Of a DNA stretch of 64,000 nt, positions 8,886-18,090 are shown piece after piece. The DNA lies in contig NZ_QBUC01000003.1 of the NCBI RefSeq assembly GCF_003058165.1, forward strand, positions 164,639 through 228,638. Reading direction: 5' to 3'. The notes beneath the pieces are model-generated. The model had not been told where the DNA came from. It did not search any database and saw nothing but the letters and a program-made list of their open reading frames with translations. Within the stretch, counting starts at the first letter, position 1, and each line of letters begins with the position of its first letter. The DNA is from Paenisporosarcina sp. OV554. Lineage in GTDB: Bacteria; Bacillota; Bacilli; Bacillales_A; Planococcaceae. A program made the position numbers and the translations under genes.

Positions 8886-9066
8886 TGTTAAATTTTTTAA
8901 ACTCCTCATATAGCTGCAATATAAATCCAACAGTTTGGGCTGGAAACCGATTATTCCTTTTGAAGATTCTTAGAAAGCAATCCTTGATTACTATAGAGAA
9001 ATTGATTCTTCCTAAATATTTTTGAATCCTATAGTTGATTTTTAATTCTTGAAGTTTATTTCATAT

Positions 9067-9099
9067 GAAAAGGGCAACTCCAAAGAGTCGCCCTTTTTC
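9067..9099 (-). terminator. Terminator of hemEHY
   Basis: Stem AAAAGGGC-ACTC with its complement, T-rich on both sides, ten bases past the hemY stop on the minus strand. Confidence 0.82.
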
Positions 9100-9108
9100 A
9101 TATCATTT

Positions 9109-10527
9109 TTATTTTTTCACAAACAATTCTTCCAAAACTTCACTAACAGCGGCTTTCCCTTGATCGACACAATCCGGTAATCCAAGACCTTCATAAGAAC
9201 TTCCTGCAAGCTTTATCATTGGGAAATGCTCCTGAATTTCTTTTTTCGCCTTAGCTACTCGGTCTTTATGTCCTACCACGTATTGGGGAGAAGCATTTTT
9301 CCATCTAGTAACCACTGAAAATAGAGGATTTTGATCAATATTAATTGTTTTGCGTAGATCTGAGAGAACCACTTTTTCGAGCTCGCTGTCGGATAAGCCC
9401 ACTGCAGACTCATCACCTGCACGACCTACAAAACCTCGAAGCAACACATGACCTTCTGGTGTGGTAGTTGGCCATTTACGATGTGTCCACGTACAAGCAG
9501 TGATGGAATAATCACTGTTTCTCGACACTAAAAATCCAGTGCCTTCTTTTTCTTGTTTGACCGCTTCTTCTTTAAAAGCCATAGCGACAGTAGCTACTGA
9601 AGTAGCAGGCATGTCCCGAAAATCACTCATCAATCCATGCTCTTCAAATAATGAAAGAGCTGCGAAATGGGGCGTTGCAATAATCAATTGATCGAGAAGT
9701 ATTTCTGATTCGTTGTTGAGGAACAGATTTACTTTATCCCCTACTCTTTCGAAACGTTCCACACGGACACCTTTCATCACCGAGTCAGGTTCAAGCTGTT
9801 CTTCTATTGCTTCCACTATTGTTTCTAAGCCATTTTTAAACGTACGGAAAATACCTTCTTTGGACTTTTGTACAGGTGGTTTTGGTGTAGTTTTTTTCGA
9901 ACCGATAATCAAGCTACGATGTTCCTGTTCCAGCTTATAAAACTGGGGAAACGTTGCGTGGAGGCTCATTTTATCAATGTCTCCTGAATAGATTCCTGAT
10001 AATAAAGGCTCAATTAAATTTTCAACAACTTCTCCTCCGAAACGTCTACGTAAAAATTGTCCAACCGATTGATCTCCATTAACAGAAGACTTAGGTAAAA
10101 TAAAATCACAAGCTGCGCGCAATTTTCCGCTCCATGAGAACAATCCCGATGTGACGAAAGGCGATATTTGTGTAGGAATGCCCATGACAGACCCTCCAGG
10201 AATGGGGTGAAGACCATCATTGACGAGAATATATGCTTGGCCAGTTGCATTGCTTACAAGTTGGTCACTGATGCCAAGATCCTCGGCTAAAATGCCAAAG
10301 CTTTTCTTACGTGCCAAAAACGAGTCAGGTCCCCGTTCGATAACAAACCCGTCTTTGCGGACTGTCTGGATCTTTCCACCAAGACGATGTGACGCTTCAA
10401 TCAAAACCACGTCAAGAGGATACCCTTTTTCTCTCGCTTCTTTCTGCAAGTAAAAAGCAGCCGCTAGTCCAGTAATTCCGCCACCTATTATTGCTACTTT
10501 TCGTTTTTCTCGAGACACAGTCATCAT
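9109..10527 (-). CDS. hemY: Coproporphyrinogen III / protoporphyrinogen oxidase HemY (CgoX)
   Basis: About 472 aa. The N-terminal FAD-binding motif VAIIGGGITGLAAAFYL (about 11-27) is followed by EASHRLGGKI. The C-terminal FAD segment GSSYEGLGLPDCVDQG is typical of HemY. In Firmicutes this enzyme oxidises coproporphyrinogen III to coproporphyrin III ahead of iron insertion. It is third in hemE-hemH-hemY with a 20-bp gap after hemH. Start choice is uncertain among GTG 10530 and ATGs at 10527 and 10524; the ribosome site is weak. Confidence 0.93.
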   Translation of the reverse strand: MMTVSREKRKVAIIGGGITGLAAAFYLQKEAREKGYPLDVVLIEASHRLGGKIQTVRKDGFVIERGPDSFLARKKSFGILAEDLGISDQLVSNATGQAYILVNDGLHPIPGGSVMGIPTQISPFVTSGLFSWSGKLRAACDFILPKSSVNGDQSVGQFLRRRFGGEVVENLIEPLLSGIYSGDIDKMSLHATFPQFYKLEQEHRSLIIGSKKTTPKPPVQKSKEGIFRTFKNGLETIVEAIEEQLEPDSVMKGVRVERFERVGDKVNLFLNNESEILLDQLIIATPHFAALSLFEEHGLMSDFRDMPATSVATVAMAFKEEAVKQEKEGTGFLVSRNSDYSITACTWTHRKWPTTTPEGHVLLRGFVGRAGDESAVGLSDSELEKVVLSDLRKTINIDQNPLFSVVTRWKNASPQYVVGHKDRVAKAKKEIQEHFPMIKLAGSSYEGLGLPDCVDQGKAAVSEVLEELFVKK

Positions 10528-10547
10528 CACTTTCGATTTCAGTTTAC

Positions 10548-11483
10548 TTATTTTTCACTTAAATATTTTAATACAACGTCAGACATGGCATCGATAAATA
10601 ATGGCTGCGTATTTGGCATTTCAGGTCGGTAGTAATTAGCACCGATTTCATCCGTTACTACTTTACACTCATAGTCATTGTCAAACAGCACTTCTAAGTG
10701 ATCTGTTACAAATCCAACGGGTGTATAAACGAATGTATTATAGCCTTTTTGTTCGTGTAATTCACGAGTTAAATCTTGTACGTCCGGTCCAATCCAAGGC
10801 TCTGGAGTTTGCCCAGCACTTTGCCAACCAACTTCATAGTTTTCTACACCTGCAGCTTGCGCTATTAAATCAGCTGTTTCTTTTAATTGGTTTGGATATG
10901 GATCGCCATTTGCGATTATTTTTTCTGGTAATGAATGTGCAGAAACAATTAAGCATGCTTCAGCACGTTCTTCCGTTGACATCGAGTTAAACGTTTCAGA
11001 TACTTTTTCTGTCCAATACTGGATGAATTTCGGTTCATCGTACCAACTTTCAACAGAAGTAATTTGAAGACCGCCTAATTTTTCTGCGGTTTCTTTCGCA
11101 CGTCCATTATAAGATTTAACTGAGAATGTAGAAAAATGAGGTGCTAATACAATTGAAACTGCTTCTGTGATTTCGTCTTTATGCATTTGCTCAACTGCAT
11201 CTTCTACAAATGGTTCAATATGTTTTAAGCCGATATATAATTTAAATTCGATCTCATCTTGAACTTCATTCAACCGGTCGCGAAGGGCTGCCGCTTGATC
11301 TTCTGTTATTTTAGCTAATGGAGAAATTCCACCGATAGCACGGTAGCGATCTCTTAATTCAGTTAAAGCTTCGGGACTTGGCGGACGGCCATGACGAATA
11401 TGAGTATAATAACGTTCTAAATCTTCTTCCTTGTATGGCGTACCATAAGCCATGACAAGCAGTCCCATCGTTTTCTTAGACAA
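10548..11483 (-). CDS. hemH: Coproporphyrin ferrochelatase HemH (CpfC)
   Basis: About 311 aa, similar in length to B. subtilis HemH (310). It inserts ferrous iron into coproporphyrin [19 protein letters not shown] at the N-terminus, active-site histidine in [10 protein letters not shown] and the glutamate region [12 protein letters not shown] are characteristic. The start is best set at TTG 11483, six bases after GAGGTG; this also reproduces the usual N-terminus SKKTMGLL. An upstream ATG at 11501 has no suitable site. Middle gene of the hemEHY operon. Confidence 0.94.
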   Translation of the reverse strand: MSKKTMGLLVMAYGTPYKEEDLERYYTHIRHGRPPSPEALTELRDRYRAIGGISPLAKITEDQAAALRDRLNEVQDEIEFKLYIGLKHIEPFVEDAVEQMHKDEITEAVSIVLAPHFSTFSVKSYNGRAKETAEKLGGLQITSVESWYDEPKFIQYWTEKVSETFNSMSTEERAEACLIVSAHSLPEKIIANGDPYPNQLKETADLIAQAAGVENYEVGWQSAGQTPEPWIGPDVQDLTRELHEQKGYNTFVYTPVGFVTDHLEVLFDNDYECKVVTDEIGANYYRPEMPNTQPLFIDAMSDVVLKYLSEK

Positions 11484-11556
11484 CTTCATCACCTCATTCA
11501 ATTATTTACAACATTCATTTTGCTCTGTTCAATTTATTCATGCGAACATAAACGAC

Positions 11557-12606
11557 TTATGAATGTGCTTTTATTTGTTTACGGCTATAATCATGTACAA
11601 ATTCAGTCAATCGTTTTAAGATATCCGGGTTTACTTCTGGGAATACACCGTGACCTAAATTAAAAATGTGCGAAGGATGTGCGAGACCTTGATCAACGAT
11701 ATCTTTTGCACGTTCCTCAATTACCGACCAATCAGCAAGTAATAGTGACGGATCCAAATTACCTTGAAGTGTTTTCGTTAAGCCCATTGCACGAGCATCT
11801 TTGATCGATAAACGCCAATCTAAACCTACAACGTCTACAGGAAGGTCATGCCATTCTTTGGCTAAGTGACTTGCACCTACACCAAATGTCGTTACGGGAA
11901 CACCTAACTCTTGAATCGCAGTAAAGATACGTGTCATTACCGGTTTAATGAAGATACGATAATCTTCAATATTCAAAGCACCTACCCAAGAATCAAAAAT
12001 TTGGATAGCTTTTGCTCCAGCATCAACTTGAGCTTTTGTATAGACAATGATCATATCTGCAAGCTTGTCCATTAATGCAAACCAAGCTTTTGGTTCAGAT
12101 ACCATAAATGCTTTTGTTTTATTGTAATTTTTTGAAGGACCGCCTTCAATCATGTAGCTTGCAAGTGTAAACGGAGCTCCTGAGAAACCAATTAACGGTA
12201 CATTCAGTTGTTCTTGTGTCAAAATTTTAATCGTTTCTAAAACGAATGGGATATGATCCTGTGGGGAAAGCTCTCCAAGTTTCTCAACATCTTGAACTGT
12301 TCGTATTGGATTTGAGATAACAGGACCTATACCTGATTTGATTTTCACATCAACACCGATTCCTGGAAGTGGTGTTACGATGTCTTTGTATAGAATCGCT
12401 GCATCTACATTGTAATTTTCAACAGGTAAACGAGTAACATACGCGCAAAGTTCCGGTTGATGTGTGATTTCTTCTAATGAATACTTCTCTTTAATTTTTC
12501 GGTATTCCGGTTGTGAACGTCCTGCTTGACGCATATACCATACAGGTGTGTGATCAACTTTCTCGCCTCGTGCAGCACGTAGAAATGTATCATTAAACTT
12601 TGTCAT
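11557..12606 (-). CDS. hemE: Uroporphyrinogen decarboxylase HemE
   Basis: A 349-aa enzyme converting uroporphyrinogen III to coproporphyrinogen III. Signature [16 protein letters not shown] (about 21-36) supplies the conserved Arg pair; [16 protein letters not shown] is the second family signature. The C-terminal [10 protein letters not shown] is also typical. It is the first gene of the operon, about 70 bp ahead of hemH. The divergent heme monooxygenase gene starts 212 bp upstream, so synthesis and degradation of heme sit back to back. Confidence 0.95.
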   Translation of the reverse strand: MTKFNDTFLRAARGEKVDHTPVWYMRQAGRSQPEYRKIKEKYSLEEITHQPELCAYVTRLPVENYNVDAAILYKDIVTPLPGIGVDVKIKSGIGPVISNPIRTVQDVEKLGELSPQDHIPFVLETIKILTQEQLNVPLIGFSGAPFTLASYMIEGGPSKNYNKTKAFMVSEPKAWFALMDKLADMIIVYTKAQVDAGAKAIQIFDSWVGALNIEDYRIFIKPVMTRIFTAIQELGVPVTTFGVGASHLAKEWHDLPVDVVGLDWRLSIKDARAMGLTKTLQGNLDPSLLLADWSVIEERAKDIVDQGLAHPSHIFNLGHGVFPEVNPDILKRLTEFVHDYSRKQIKAHS

Positions 12607-12817
12607 GATTTTCTTTCCTGCCCTTCAATTTCACATTTTTGTTGTCGCCCTTTTATATTCGTTCTAAATATAGACGTTCTCTACACTATTGTATAGATTT
12701 CAGGTGCAAATGTCATAGAATTGTCTAGAATAGAAGACACTCTTTTGACAAAGGTTTGTTTCGAGCTTTTTGATTTGGGGAAGATTATACTGTACATATA
12801 GATACGGAGGGAAAAAC

Positions 12818-13330
12818 ATGAACATTTATTTAACTTCTGGTACAACTGAATTCATGAATTCTTTAAGAGAAAAACATGCCACAGAACAGATGGTTGTTCT
12901 TCACGGCGAAGGTAACGCAGTTCTCCTTCACGAAACAACTGGGCAAACTGTTTTTCAAACACCTCGAAAATACGAAGTCATTGACTCGTCTGGTGAATTA
13001 AGTGATCAAGGCTTTTTCGTCTTAAATAACATTCCAGTAACTGATGAAGGGCGTCCAATATTTGAACATCGTTTTAGTAATCGCGCACGTGCAATTGAAA
13101 ATGAACCTGGATTTATTGCGATTCGCGTATTACGTCCTGTCGGTTCTGATACGTACGTCATTTTGACAGAGTGGACTGGACCAAGTTCATTTGAAGCTTG
13201 GCAAACATCTCAAGCCTATAACAAAGCCCACGAAAAACGTGGAACTGATGAAGGCATCGACAAACGCCCTAATATTTTCTCTAGCGCTTCATATGTTACG
13301 AAGTATACGACCGCTAAGAAGAATGACTAA
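12818..13330 (+). CDS. hmoB: Heme-degrading monooxygenase HmoB
   Basis: About 170 aa. The C-terminal half carries the antibiotic-biosynthesis-monooxygenase (ABM) fold, with FIAIRVLRPVGSDTYV and LTEWTGPSSFEAWQTS. B. subtilis HmoB (YhgC) cleaves heme to release iron and lies in the same place beside hemE. The ATG at 12818 has GGAGGG seven bases upstream; an in-frame start 48 bp earlier lacks one. Divergent from hemE. No Fur box was seen. Confidence 0.88.
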   Translation: MNIYLTSGTTEFMNSLREKHATEQMVVLHGEGNAVLLHETTGQTVFQTPRKYEVIDSSGELSDQGFFVLNNIPVTDEGRPIFEHRFSNRARAIENEPGFIAIRVLRPVGSDTYVILTEWTGPSSFEAWQTSQAYNKAHEKRGTDEGIDKRPNIFSSASYVTKYTTAKKND

Positions 13331-13344
13331 TCTTTATGATTGTG

Positions 13345-13381
13345 AAAACGCCAATTCCTATTAAGGAGTTGGCGCTTTTAT
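13345..13381 (+). terminator. Terminator of hmoB
   Basis: Stem AACGCCAA-TCCT paired with AGGA-TTGGCG, ending in CTTTTATTT, 15 bp after the stop. Confidence 0.82.
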
Positions 13382-13423
13382 TTGCTAGGTTAAAATTCGG
13401 AGGAATTTTCTAGGGAAATATGT

Positions 13424-13500
13424 CATTTTGTACAACCTGTATCCTCACTTCGTCAACCTGGAGCATCACTCCGTCAACCAGCACTGTGACTGAGTCACTT
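13424..13500 (-). repeat. Degenerate 21-nt-period repeat, copy 2
   Basis: On the minus strand there are three 21-nt units (13500-13480, 13479-13459, 13458-13438). The last two begin GGTTGACG and the array ends in GGTTGTACAAAATG (13437-13424). The units differ from each other in most of their 14 variable positions, but period and motif are exact and the end motif matches copy 1 at 3117-3194. Confidence 0.72.
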
Positions 13501-13523
13501 ATTGAGACAAATCCTATATAGGC

Positions 13524-13560
13524 AAAAAGAAAAGAGAGTCAGCTCATGCCAACCCTCTTC
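13524..13560 (-). terminator. Terminator of the manganese catalase gene
   Basis: Imperfect hairpin (13532-13543 with 13548-13559) followed on the minus strand by a T-rich run, directly after the stop codon. Confidence 0.65.
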
Positions 13561-14454
13561 TTACATATTTGCCATTAGTCGTTTGGCAATTTGTTGATAC
13601 TCATCTGGTCCAATTCCTGGAGCGAATTCTTCAGGAAGATCTTCGAGGTCTGGAATTTCTGCTCCTTTAGGTGCGCCATCTTTAACGATTAGTGGCTGCC
13701 CGTTGCTCGGATTTTCGCCTTTCCAGATAGAGCGAATATCTTTATATTGTCCTTCATCATTCCATGTAAATAAGACGTTTCCTAAACCTTGATCTTCAAA
13801 CTTTCGCGCGTGATCAAATGCACGATTATCTAAACTTGGAATTGGGAGCATCTTTGTTATATCGACTCCGGTAGCCATTTCAATTGCCCTTGCATATGCA
13901 AGTACGTGTGTACCGCCCCGTACAAGTAAATAACCAATCATTTCTCTGGCAGTTTCGTGACTTGTCATTTCATAGACGCGCATCTTATGAGTCCTCGCGC
14001 CACATTCCAAGAAGAAATTGTGTAATAAATCCAATACTAGATTACCACTGGAAAATACATAATCCCCACGCCATGGGTTACCCATTGAATCACCGGTCAA
14101 AGAGGTTTGTGCCGTTGCGATAAATGCATACGTATTTCGTTTGTCTTTTCCATTTTGCAATGGAGATAAATCTGGATCACCAGCAAACGTAGTCCCTTTT
14201 TGCAATAAATTAATGGTATTAGATACCAACTCTACATGCCCAAACTCTTCCGCTGTAATGCTTGCAACAAGATCATAAAACGGCTTAAATTTTGTTTTTT
14301 GACGAAAATTAAAGGATTGATACATATAGTTATTCAATGTAGACATTTCACCAAATTTTCCGCCTAGCAATTCTTGTACCGCAGCAGCGGCATTCGCATC
14401 CCCGTATTCAGGTATCGGAAGGTCAATCGCCAATCTATTCATACGTTTAATCAT
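13561..14454 (-). CDS. Manganese catalase
   Basis: About 297 aa, a ferritin-like dimanganese catalase that destroys hydrogen peroxide. ELLGGKFGEMSTLNNYMYQ gives the first metal glutamates, TAEEFGHVELV the second Glu/His set and the later ECGARTHKMRVYEMT region the remaining ligands. The C-terminal extension contains GPDEYQQIAKRLM. Its length is nearer full-size YdbD/YjqC-type enzymes than the short coat protein CotJC. The ATG at 14454 after AGAGGAA gives the usual start MIKRMNRLAIDLP; an upstream ATG at 14472 is possible. Confidence 0.92.
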   Translation of the reverse strand: MIKRMNRLAIDLPIPEYGDANAAAAVQELLGGKFGEMSTLNNYMYQSFNFRQKTKFKPFYDLVASITAEEFGHVELVSNTINLLQKGTTFAGDPDLSPLQNGKDKRNTYAFIATAQTSLTGDSMGNPWRGDYVFSSGNLVLDLLHNFFLECGARTHKMRVYEMTSHETAREMIGYLLVRGGTHVLAYARAIEMATGVDITKMLPIPSLDNRAFDHARKFEDQGLGNVLFTWNDEGQYKDIRSIWKGENPSNGQPLIVKDGAPKGAEIPDLEDLPEEFAPGIGPDEYQQIAKRLMANM

Positions 14455-14548
14455 GGAATTTCCTCTTCTCATATTTAATCACCTTAGGGAATTAAACCCT
14501 TATCGTTATGTGTATGACTGTGATAAAGAGAATATGTTGCTTTAATGT

Positions 14549-14782
14549 TTATGAGAAAGCCGGTGACACCCATATGATTTGTTGAGTACGTATAAAAAAT
14601 GGAGTTTTATTCTTTTCGACCACAATATGATCTGGCAACACTTGACTAAGTACTCCTTGCACTGCACTATTATTTGATAACTGAACAACAATATTTTTTC
14701 CAATAATTGACGTTAATGTTTGATACACATACGGATCGTAACTGCTGACGTACTCCACCGATTGCTGTGGTTGACCATTCAT
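14549..14782 (-). CDS. DUF2642 family protein (YuzF-like)
   Basis: About 77 aa. The segment TLTSIIGKNIVVQLSNN followed by VQGVLSQVLPDHIVVEKN and FFIRTQQIIWVSP matches the DUF2642 pattern of spore-former proteins such as YuzF/CotP-like. The function is not established; a spore role is often suspected. AAGGAGTG lies eight bases before the ATG at 14782; the longer frame would need a TTG inside poor context. It sits upstream of the catalase in the same direction. Confidence 0.72.
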   Translation of the reverse strand: MNGQPQQSVEYVSSYDPYVYQTLTSIIGKNIVVQLSNNSAVQGVLSQVLPDHIVVEKNKTPFFIRTQQIIWVSPAFS

Positions 14783-14902
14783 TAAATTCACACTCCTTCC
14801 AATCAATAGTCATAGTGTATGGAAGAAGAAGTTTTATTGTGAATGCAGGTAATTCATAATTAAAGTTGGATTTTATTCATTCGAAATAGGTCTCTATTTC
14901 TG

Positions 14903-15343
14903 CTATTTCTTCAATTCACTCGCACGAGATACTAAAAAATTTCTCATATACTTTTCCAAAAACAACTTATCGGCTAGTTGTCCGATGATGCCAAAAGGAG
15001 ATTTATATTCAAAAATATCCTTCATAATCGTTCCGTAGCCATTCTCAATAAATTCGTGTGTATGCGTAAAAGAATGAAAAGCACCTTTTACCATGACGTC
15101 AGTAAATGACTTTGGTTCTTCTATCTCCGAAATCTTGGCTGTTAATCTTTGTTTCACTCCAAAGTGAATCGCCTCCCAAGTGACTTTATCACCCTTCTTC
15201 AAAAATCCCTCTGTAGTGCCATCGACTGCTCGTTCTTTCGTTTGAGATGTTGTCTTCGTATGGATTTCTACGTTGCGAGCAAAATCGAAACATACTTCGA
15301 CTGGTGATTCTATGTAAGTTTCGATTATTATGATTGGCACCAT
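14903..15343 (-). CDS. SRPBCC (START/cyclase-like) family protein
   Basis: A 146-aa protein. It opens with IETYIESPVEVCFDFARN, the typical first strand and helix of polyketide-cyclase/SRPBCC domains, and continues with KKGDKVTWEAIHFGV and THTHEFIENGYGTIMKDIFEYKSPFG. These domains bind hydrophobic ligands in a deep cavity; the ligand here is unknown. AAAGGAG precedes the ATG. Single gene. Confidence 0.78.
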   Translation of the reverse strand: MVPIIIIETYIESPVEVCFDFARNVEIHTKTTSQTKERAVDGTTEGFLKKGDKVTWEAIHFGVKQRLTAKISEIEEPKSFTDVMVKGAFHSFTHTHEFIENGYGTIMKDIFEYKSPFGIIGQLADKLFLEKYMRNFLVSRASELKK

Positions 15344-15553
15344 GAAACACTCCTTTTTACGAAGAAAATAGCAATTTTCTACTATCCAATTTCATACGTT
15401 AATCAATAGGTCTCTCGCTAAGTGTTTTGTTCTCCGTTTAAAGTCGAATTTTGCTCAGTTTTGTGAAACTATGAAACTTCAATTGTTCTGCAGTATCCGT
15501 AATGTTATAATAACAAACATTCAAACTATTTCGACATTCGAAAGGAGCTTATT

Positions 15554-16726
15554 ATGAAAAATCAATTATTCGAAAAACTGGATACTGCTTTTGAGGAAAT
15601 GCAAATCATTCGCCGATATCTACATATGCATCCAGAAGTTTCTTTCCAAGAAACCAATACAGCAAAATATATTCAAGATTTTTATGCTGAACTAGGTATT
15701 GATTTCACTCCAAATGTTGGTGGAAATGGTGTAGTTGCTCGTGTAAAAGGTGCACTACCCGGCAAAACTGTGGCTTTACGAGCAGACTTTGATGCATTAC
15801 CCATCCAAGATGAAAAAGAAGTTGAGTACAAATCGACGATCCCAGGTGTTATGCATGCATGTGGTCACGATGGTCATACCGCTACGTTATTGGTTCTAGG
15901 AAGAACATTGCATGAAATGCGTGAACAACTATCTGGTGAGTATGTTCTTATACATCAACATGCTGAAGAGTATGCCCCAGGTGGAGCTAAACCGATGATA
16001 GAAGCCGGATGTTTAGAAGGTGTCGATGCGATTTTTGGAACTCATTTATGGTCATTGACTCCTGCTGGGACGATTGAATATCGCGTTGGGCCAGTAATGG
16101 CTGCGGCAGATCGATTCGAAATCACCATTCAAGGACGTGGCGGACATGGAGCAAGCCCCCACCAAACTAAAGATTCAATCGTCATTGGTGCTCAACTCGT
16201 CACAAACTTACAACAAATCGTATCTCGTCGCGTAAATCCCGTGGAATCAGCTGTATTGTCTGTTGGTTCATTCGTTGCTCACAACGCATTTAACGTAATC
16301 GCAGATTCGGCGAAGTTAATCGGCACAGTTCGCACATTCAACCCCGAAGTGCGTGACTTAATTGAAAAAGAAATGGAACGTGTTATACAAGGTACGTGTC
16401 TTATGAATGATTGCACATATGAATTCTTATTCGAACGCGGATATAACGCTGTCGTTAACCATGAAACTGAAACACAGTTCCTAAAAGAAGTAGCAGAACA
16501 AATACCCGGTGTTAGCGATGTTCTTGAATCTGACCAACACATGGGCGGTGAAGATTTTGCTTATTACTTAGAAAAGGTTCCAGGCACTTTCTTCTTCACT
16601 GGGGCTCAGCCAAAAGGTGAAGTATTCCCACATCATCATCCGAAGTTTGATTTTGACGAAGGCGCTATGTTAATCGCAGCAAAAACGCTAGGAGCAGCAG
16701 TTGTAGATTATCAAGAAGTAAAATAA
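15554..16726 (+). CDS. yhaA: M20-family amidohydrolase (YhaA-like)
   Basis: A 390-aa metal-dependent amidohydrolase of the N-acyl-amino-acid/hippurate hydrolase group. Metal-binding and catalytic motifs: ALRADFDALPIQ, HACGHDGH (about 98-105), HQHAEEYAPGGA and the C-terminal GGEDFAYYLEKVPG. The substrate is probably an N-acylated amino acid. The B. subtilis orthologue lies beside the ecs genes, as here. Start supported by AAAGGAG. A terminator follows, so it is monocistronic. Confidence 0.9.
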   Translation: MKNQLFEKLDTAFEEMQIIRRYLHMHPEVSFQETNTAKYIQDFYAELGIDFTPNVGGNGVVARVKGALPGKTVALRADFDALPIQDEKEVEYKSTIPGVMHACGHDGHTATLLVLGRTLHEMREQLSGEYVLIHQHAEEYAPGGAKPMIEAGCLEGVDAIFGTHLWSLTPAGTIEYRVGPVMAAADRFEITIQGRGGHGASPHQTKDSIVIGAQLVTNLQQIVSRRVNPVESAVLSVGSFVAHNAFNVIADSAKLIGTVRTFNPEVRDLIEKEMERVIQGTCLMNDCTYEFLFERGYNAVVNHETETQFLKEVAEQIPGVSDVLESDQHMGGEDFAYYLEKVPGTFFFTGAQPKGEVFPHHHPKFDFDEGAMLIAAKTLGAAVVDYQEVK

Positions 16727-16734
16727 TAAGTTTG

Positions 16735-16772
16735 CCCGACACCTTTTATCAGGTGTCGGGTTTTCTTTTTGT
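16735..16772 (+). terminator. Terminator of yhaA
   Basis: Perfect 10-bp stem CCCGACACCT/AGGTGTCGGG with a 6-base loop, then TTTTCTTTTT. Confidence 0.9.
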
Positions 16773-16945
16773 AACCTATTATCGAAATGGATATAAAGAG
16801 CCTTTAAGGATGACTTCATTAATAACAGGTTACTTTAAAATGAGCTATCTTTATCAGGAGAATGATTGACCATTGACCCATAATTCGAATAATCGAGGGT
16901 TATAGGCATATTATTAAAAAACAACTGTGTAATCGGAGGCTCAGA

Positions 16946-17338
16946 ATGAGAAGGTCTAATAAAGGAGTATTGCTGCTAGGTTTCGCATTATTTTGTATTG
17001 TCGTCTTGGTTATTATCCTATCGTCCCTAACATCTGAATCTGACCAGGACCTTTACCTCCGTGATGTACAGGAGGTTGAAACCGTCACTAGTAAAATGAT
17101 TGATGCAAACTTTCAACAGGAGCTCATTACTAAATTAAAAGATGAAGGATATAAACCTACCGGGAGTATTGCTTACACGATTTTTAGTATGGATAAAAAA
17201 GAAATCACGATTGTTTTACATGGAATCGATACAAGCCGAAAAAAAGCTGAAAAATATATTGAGCAACTAACAAATCAACTTTCTACTTCTTTAGGTTTAG
17301 GTACGTTTAAAGTAAAAGTTGTAGAAGATAAGGACTAG
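16946..17338 (+). CDS. Membrane-anchored protein of unknown function
   Basis: A 130-aa protein with one hydrophobic N-terminal helix (about 7-27) and a charged outside domain containing ITIVLHGIDTSRKKAEKYIE. The ending resembles DUF4030-type Bacillus proteins, but I am not sure of that assignment. ATCGGAGG lies seven bases before the ATG. The next gene starts 42 bp later on the same strand and may be cotranscribed. Confidence 0.65.
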   Translation: MRRSNKGVLLLGFALFCIVVLVIILSSLTSESDQDLYLRDVQEVETVTSKMIDANFQQELITKLKDEGYKPTGSIAYTIFSMDKKEITIVLHGIDTSRKKAEKYIEQLTNQLSTSLGLGTFKVKVVEDKD

Positions 17339-17380
17339 GATCCAAAGAAATACCAATTACCTATTGGAAAGGATGTATAC

Positions 17381-17989
17381 ATGGACTTGCCAGTTTCAGT
17401 TGGCTACAAATCACTTCAAAAACAAACGCCAAAAGTTAACGTTTATTATCCATTCGTAATAGGTTTGGCCAATCATCAGGCTGAATTAACGATAAACTCA
17501 ACCATTGTTTCTACATTAAATAAAACAATGATTGAGCTTGGGTATCATGATTCAAACCTTCAAGAGATGGTTGGAGAATTTGAAATCAAAACAAATGAAA
17601 GGAACATATTTAGTTTGACTCTAACTGTGTATTCGTTCACAGGTGGCGCACACGGCATGACCATAGTTAAATCCCTATCGTTTGATGTAACAACAGGGAA
17701 ACAGTACGAATTAAAGGACTTATTCAAACCAGATAGTGATTACGTCACGGCTTTATCGTCAATTATTCAACAGAAAATTAAAGATTGGGAAATCCAACTT
17801 CTTGGTGAATTCACTAAAATTAGACCCGATCAAGATTTCTACCTTGCTGACCATTCCCTGGTTATTTATTTCCAACTCTATGAAATCACGCCCTACGTTT
17901 GGGGATTCCCATATTTCCCTATTCCCATCCTCGACATTCAAGATATCATTCAGCCAAATGGGCCGCTTGAAAAATTATTACCTTTTTGA
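17381..17989 (+). CDS. RsiV-like DUF4163/DUF3298 protein without an anchor
   Basis: A 202-aa protein matching the extracellular part of RsiV-type proteins: YPFVIGLANHQAELTIN, then SFTGGAHGMTIVKSLSFD (the GGAH motif) and LKDLFKPDSDYVTALS, ending with a DUF3298-like PFPI-type segment. RsiV itself is a SigV anti-sigma factor that binds lysozyme; this protein has no signal peptide, membrane helix or sigma-binding domain. GGAAAGG precedes the ATG. The ligand is unknown. Confidence 0.72.
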   Translation: MDLPVSVGYKSLQKQTPKVNVYYPFVIGLANHQAELTINSTIVSTLNKTMIELGYHDSNLQEMVGEFEIKTNERNIFSLTLTVYSFTGGAHGMTIVKSLSFDVTTGKQYELKDLFKPDSDYVTALSSIIQQKIKDWEIQLLGEFTKIRPDQDFYLADHSLVIYFQLYEITPYVWGFPYFPIPILDIQDIIQPNGPLEKLLPF

Positions 17990-18035
17990 TTTATTAAGAA
18001 CAACTTCAATTCACATGCTTAACGCTCAAATAATA

Positions 18036-18075
18036 ATGGTCTCATACCCCTGAATCTATAGGGTTATGAGACCAT
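18036..18075. terminator. Bidirectional terminator between the DUF3298 gene and ecsB
   Basis: Stem ATGGTCTCAT paired with ATGAGACCAT plus an inner CCC/GGG, AT-rich on both flanks, between two converging genes. Confidence 0.75.
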
Positions 18076-18090
18076 TTACTATTTTCATTA

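Noticed and set aside
12607..12817. Fur box in the hemE-hmoB divergent region
   Set aside because: No sequence close to the 19-bp GATAATGATTATC-type palindrome was found by eye.
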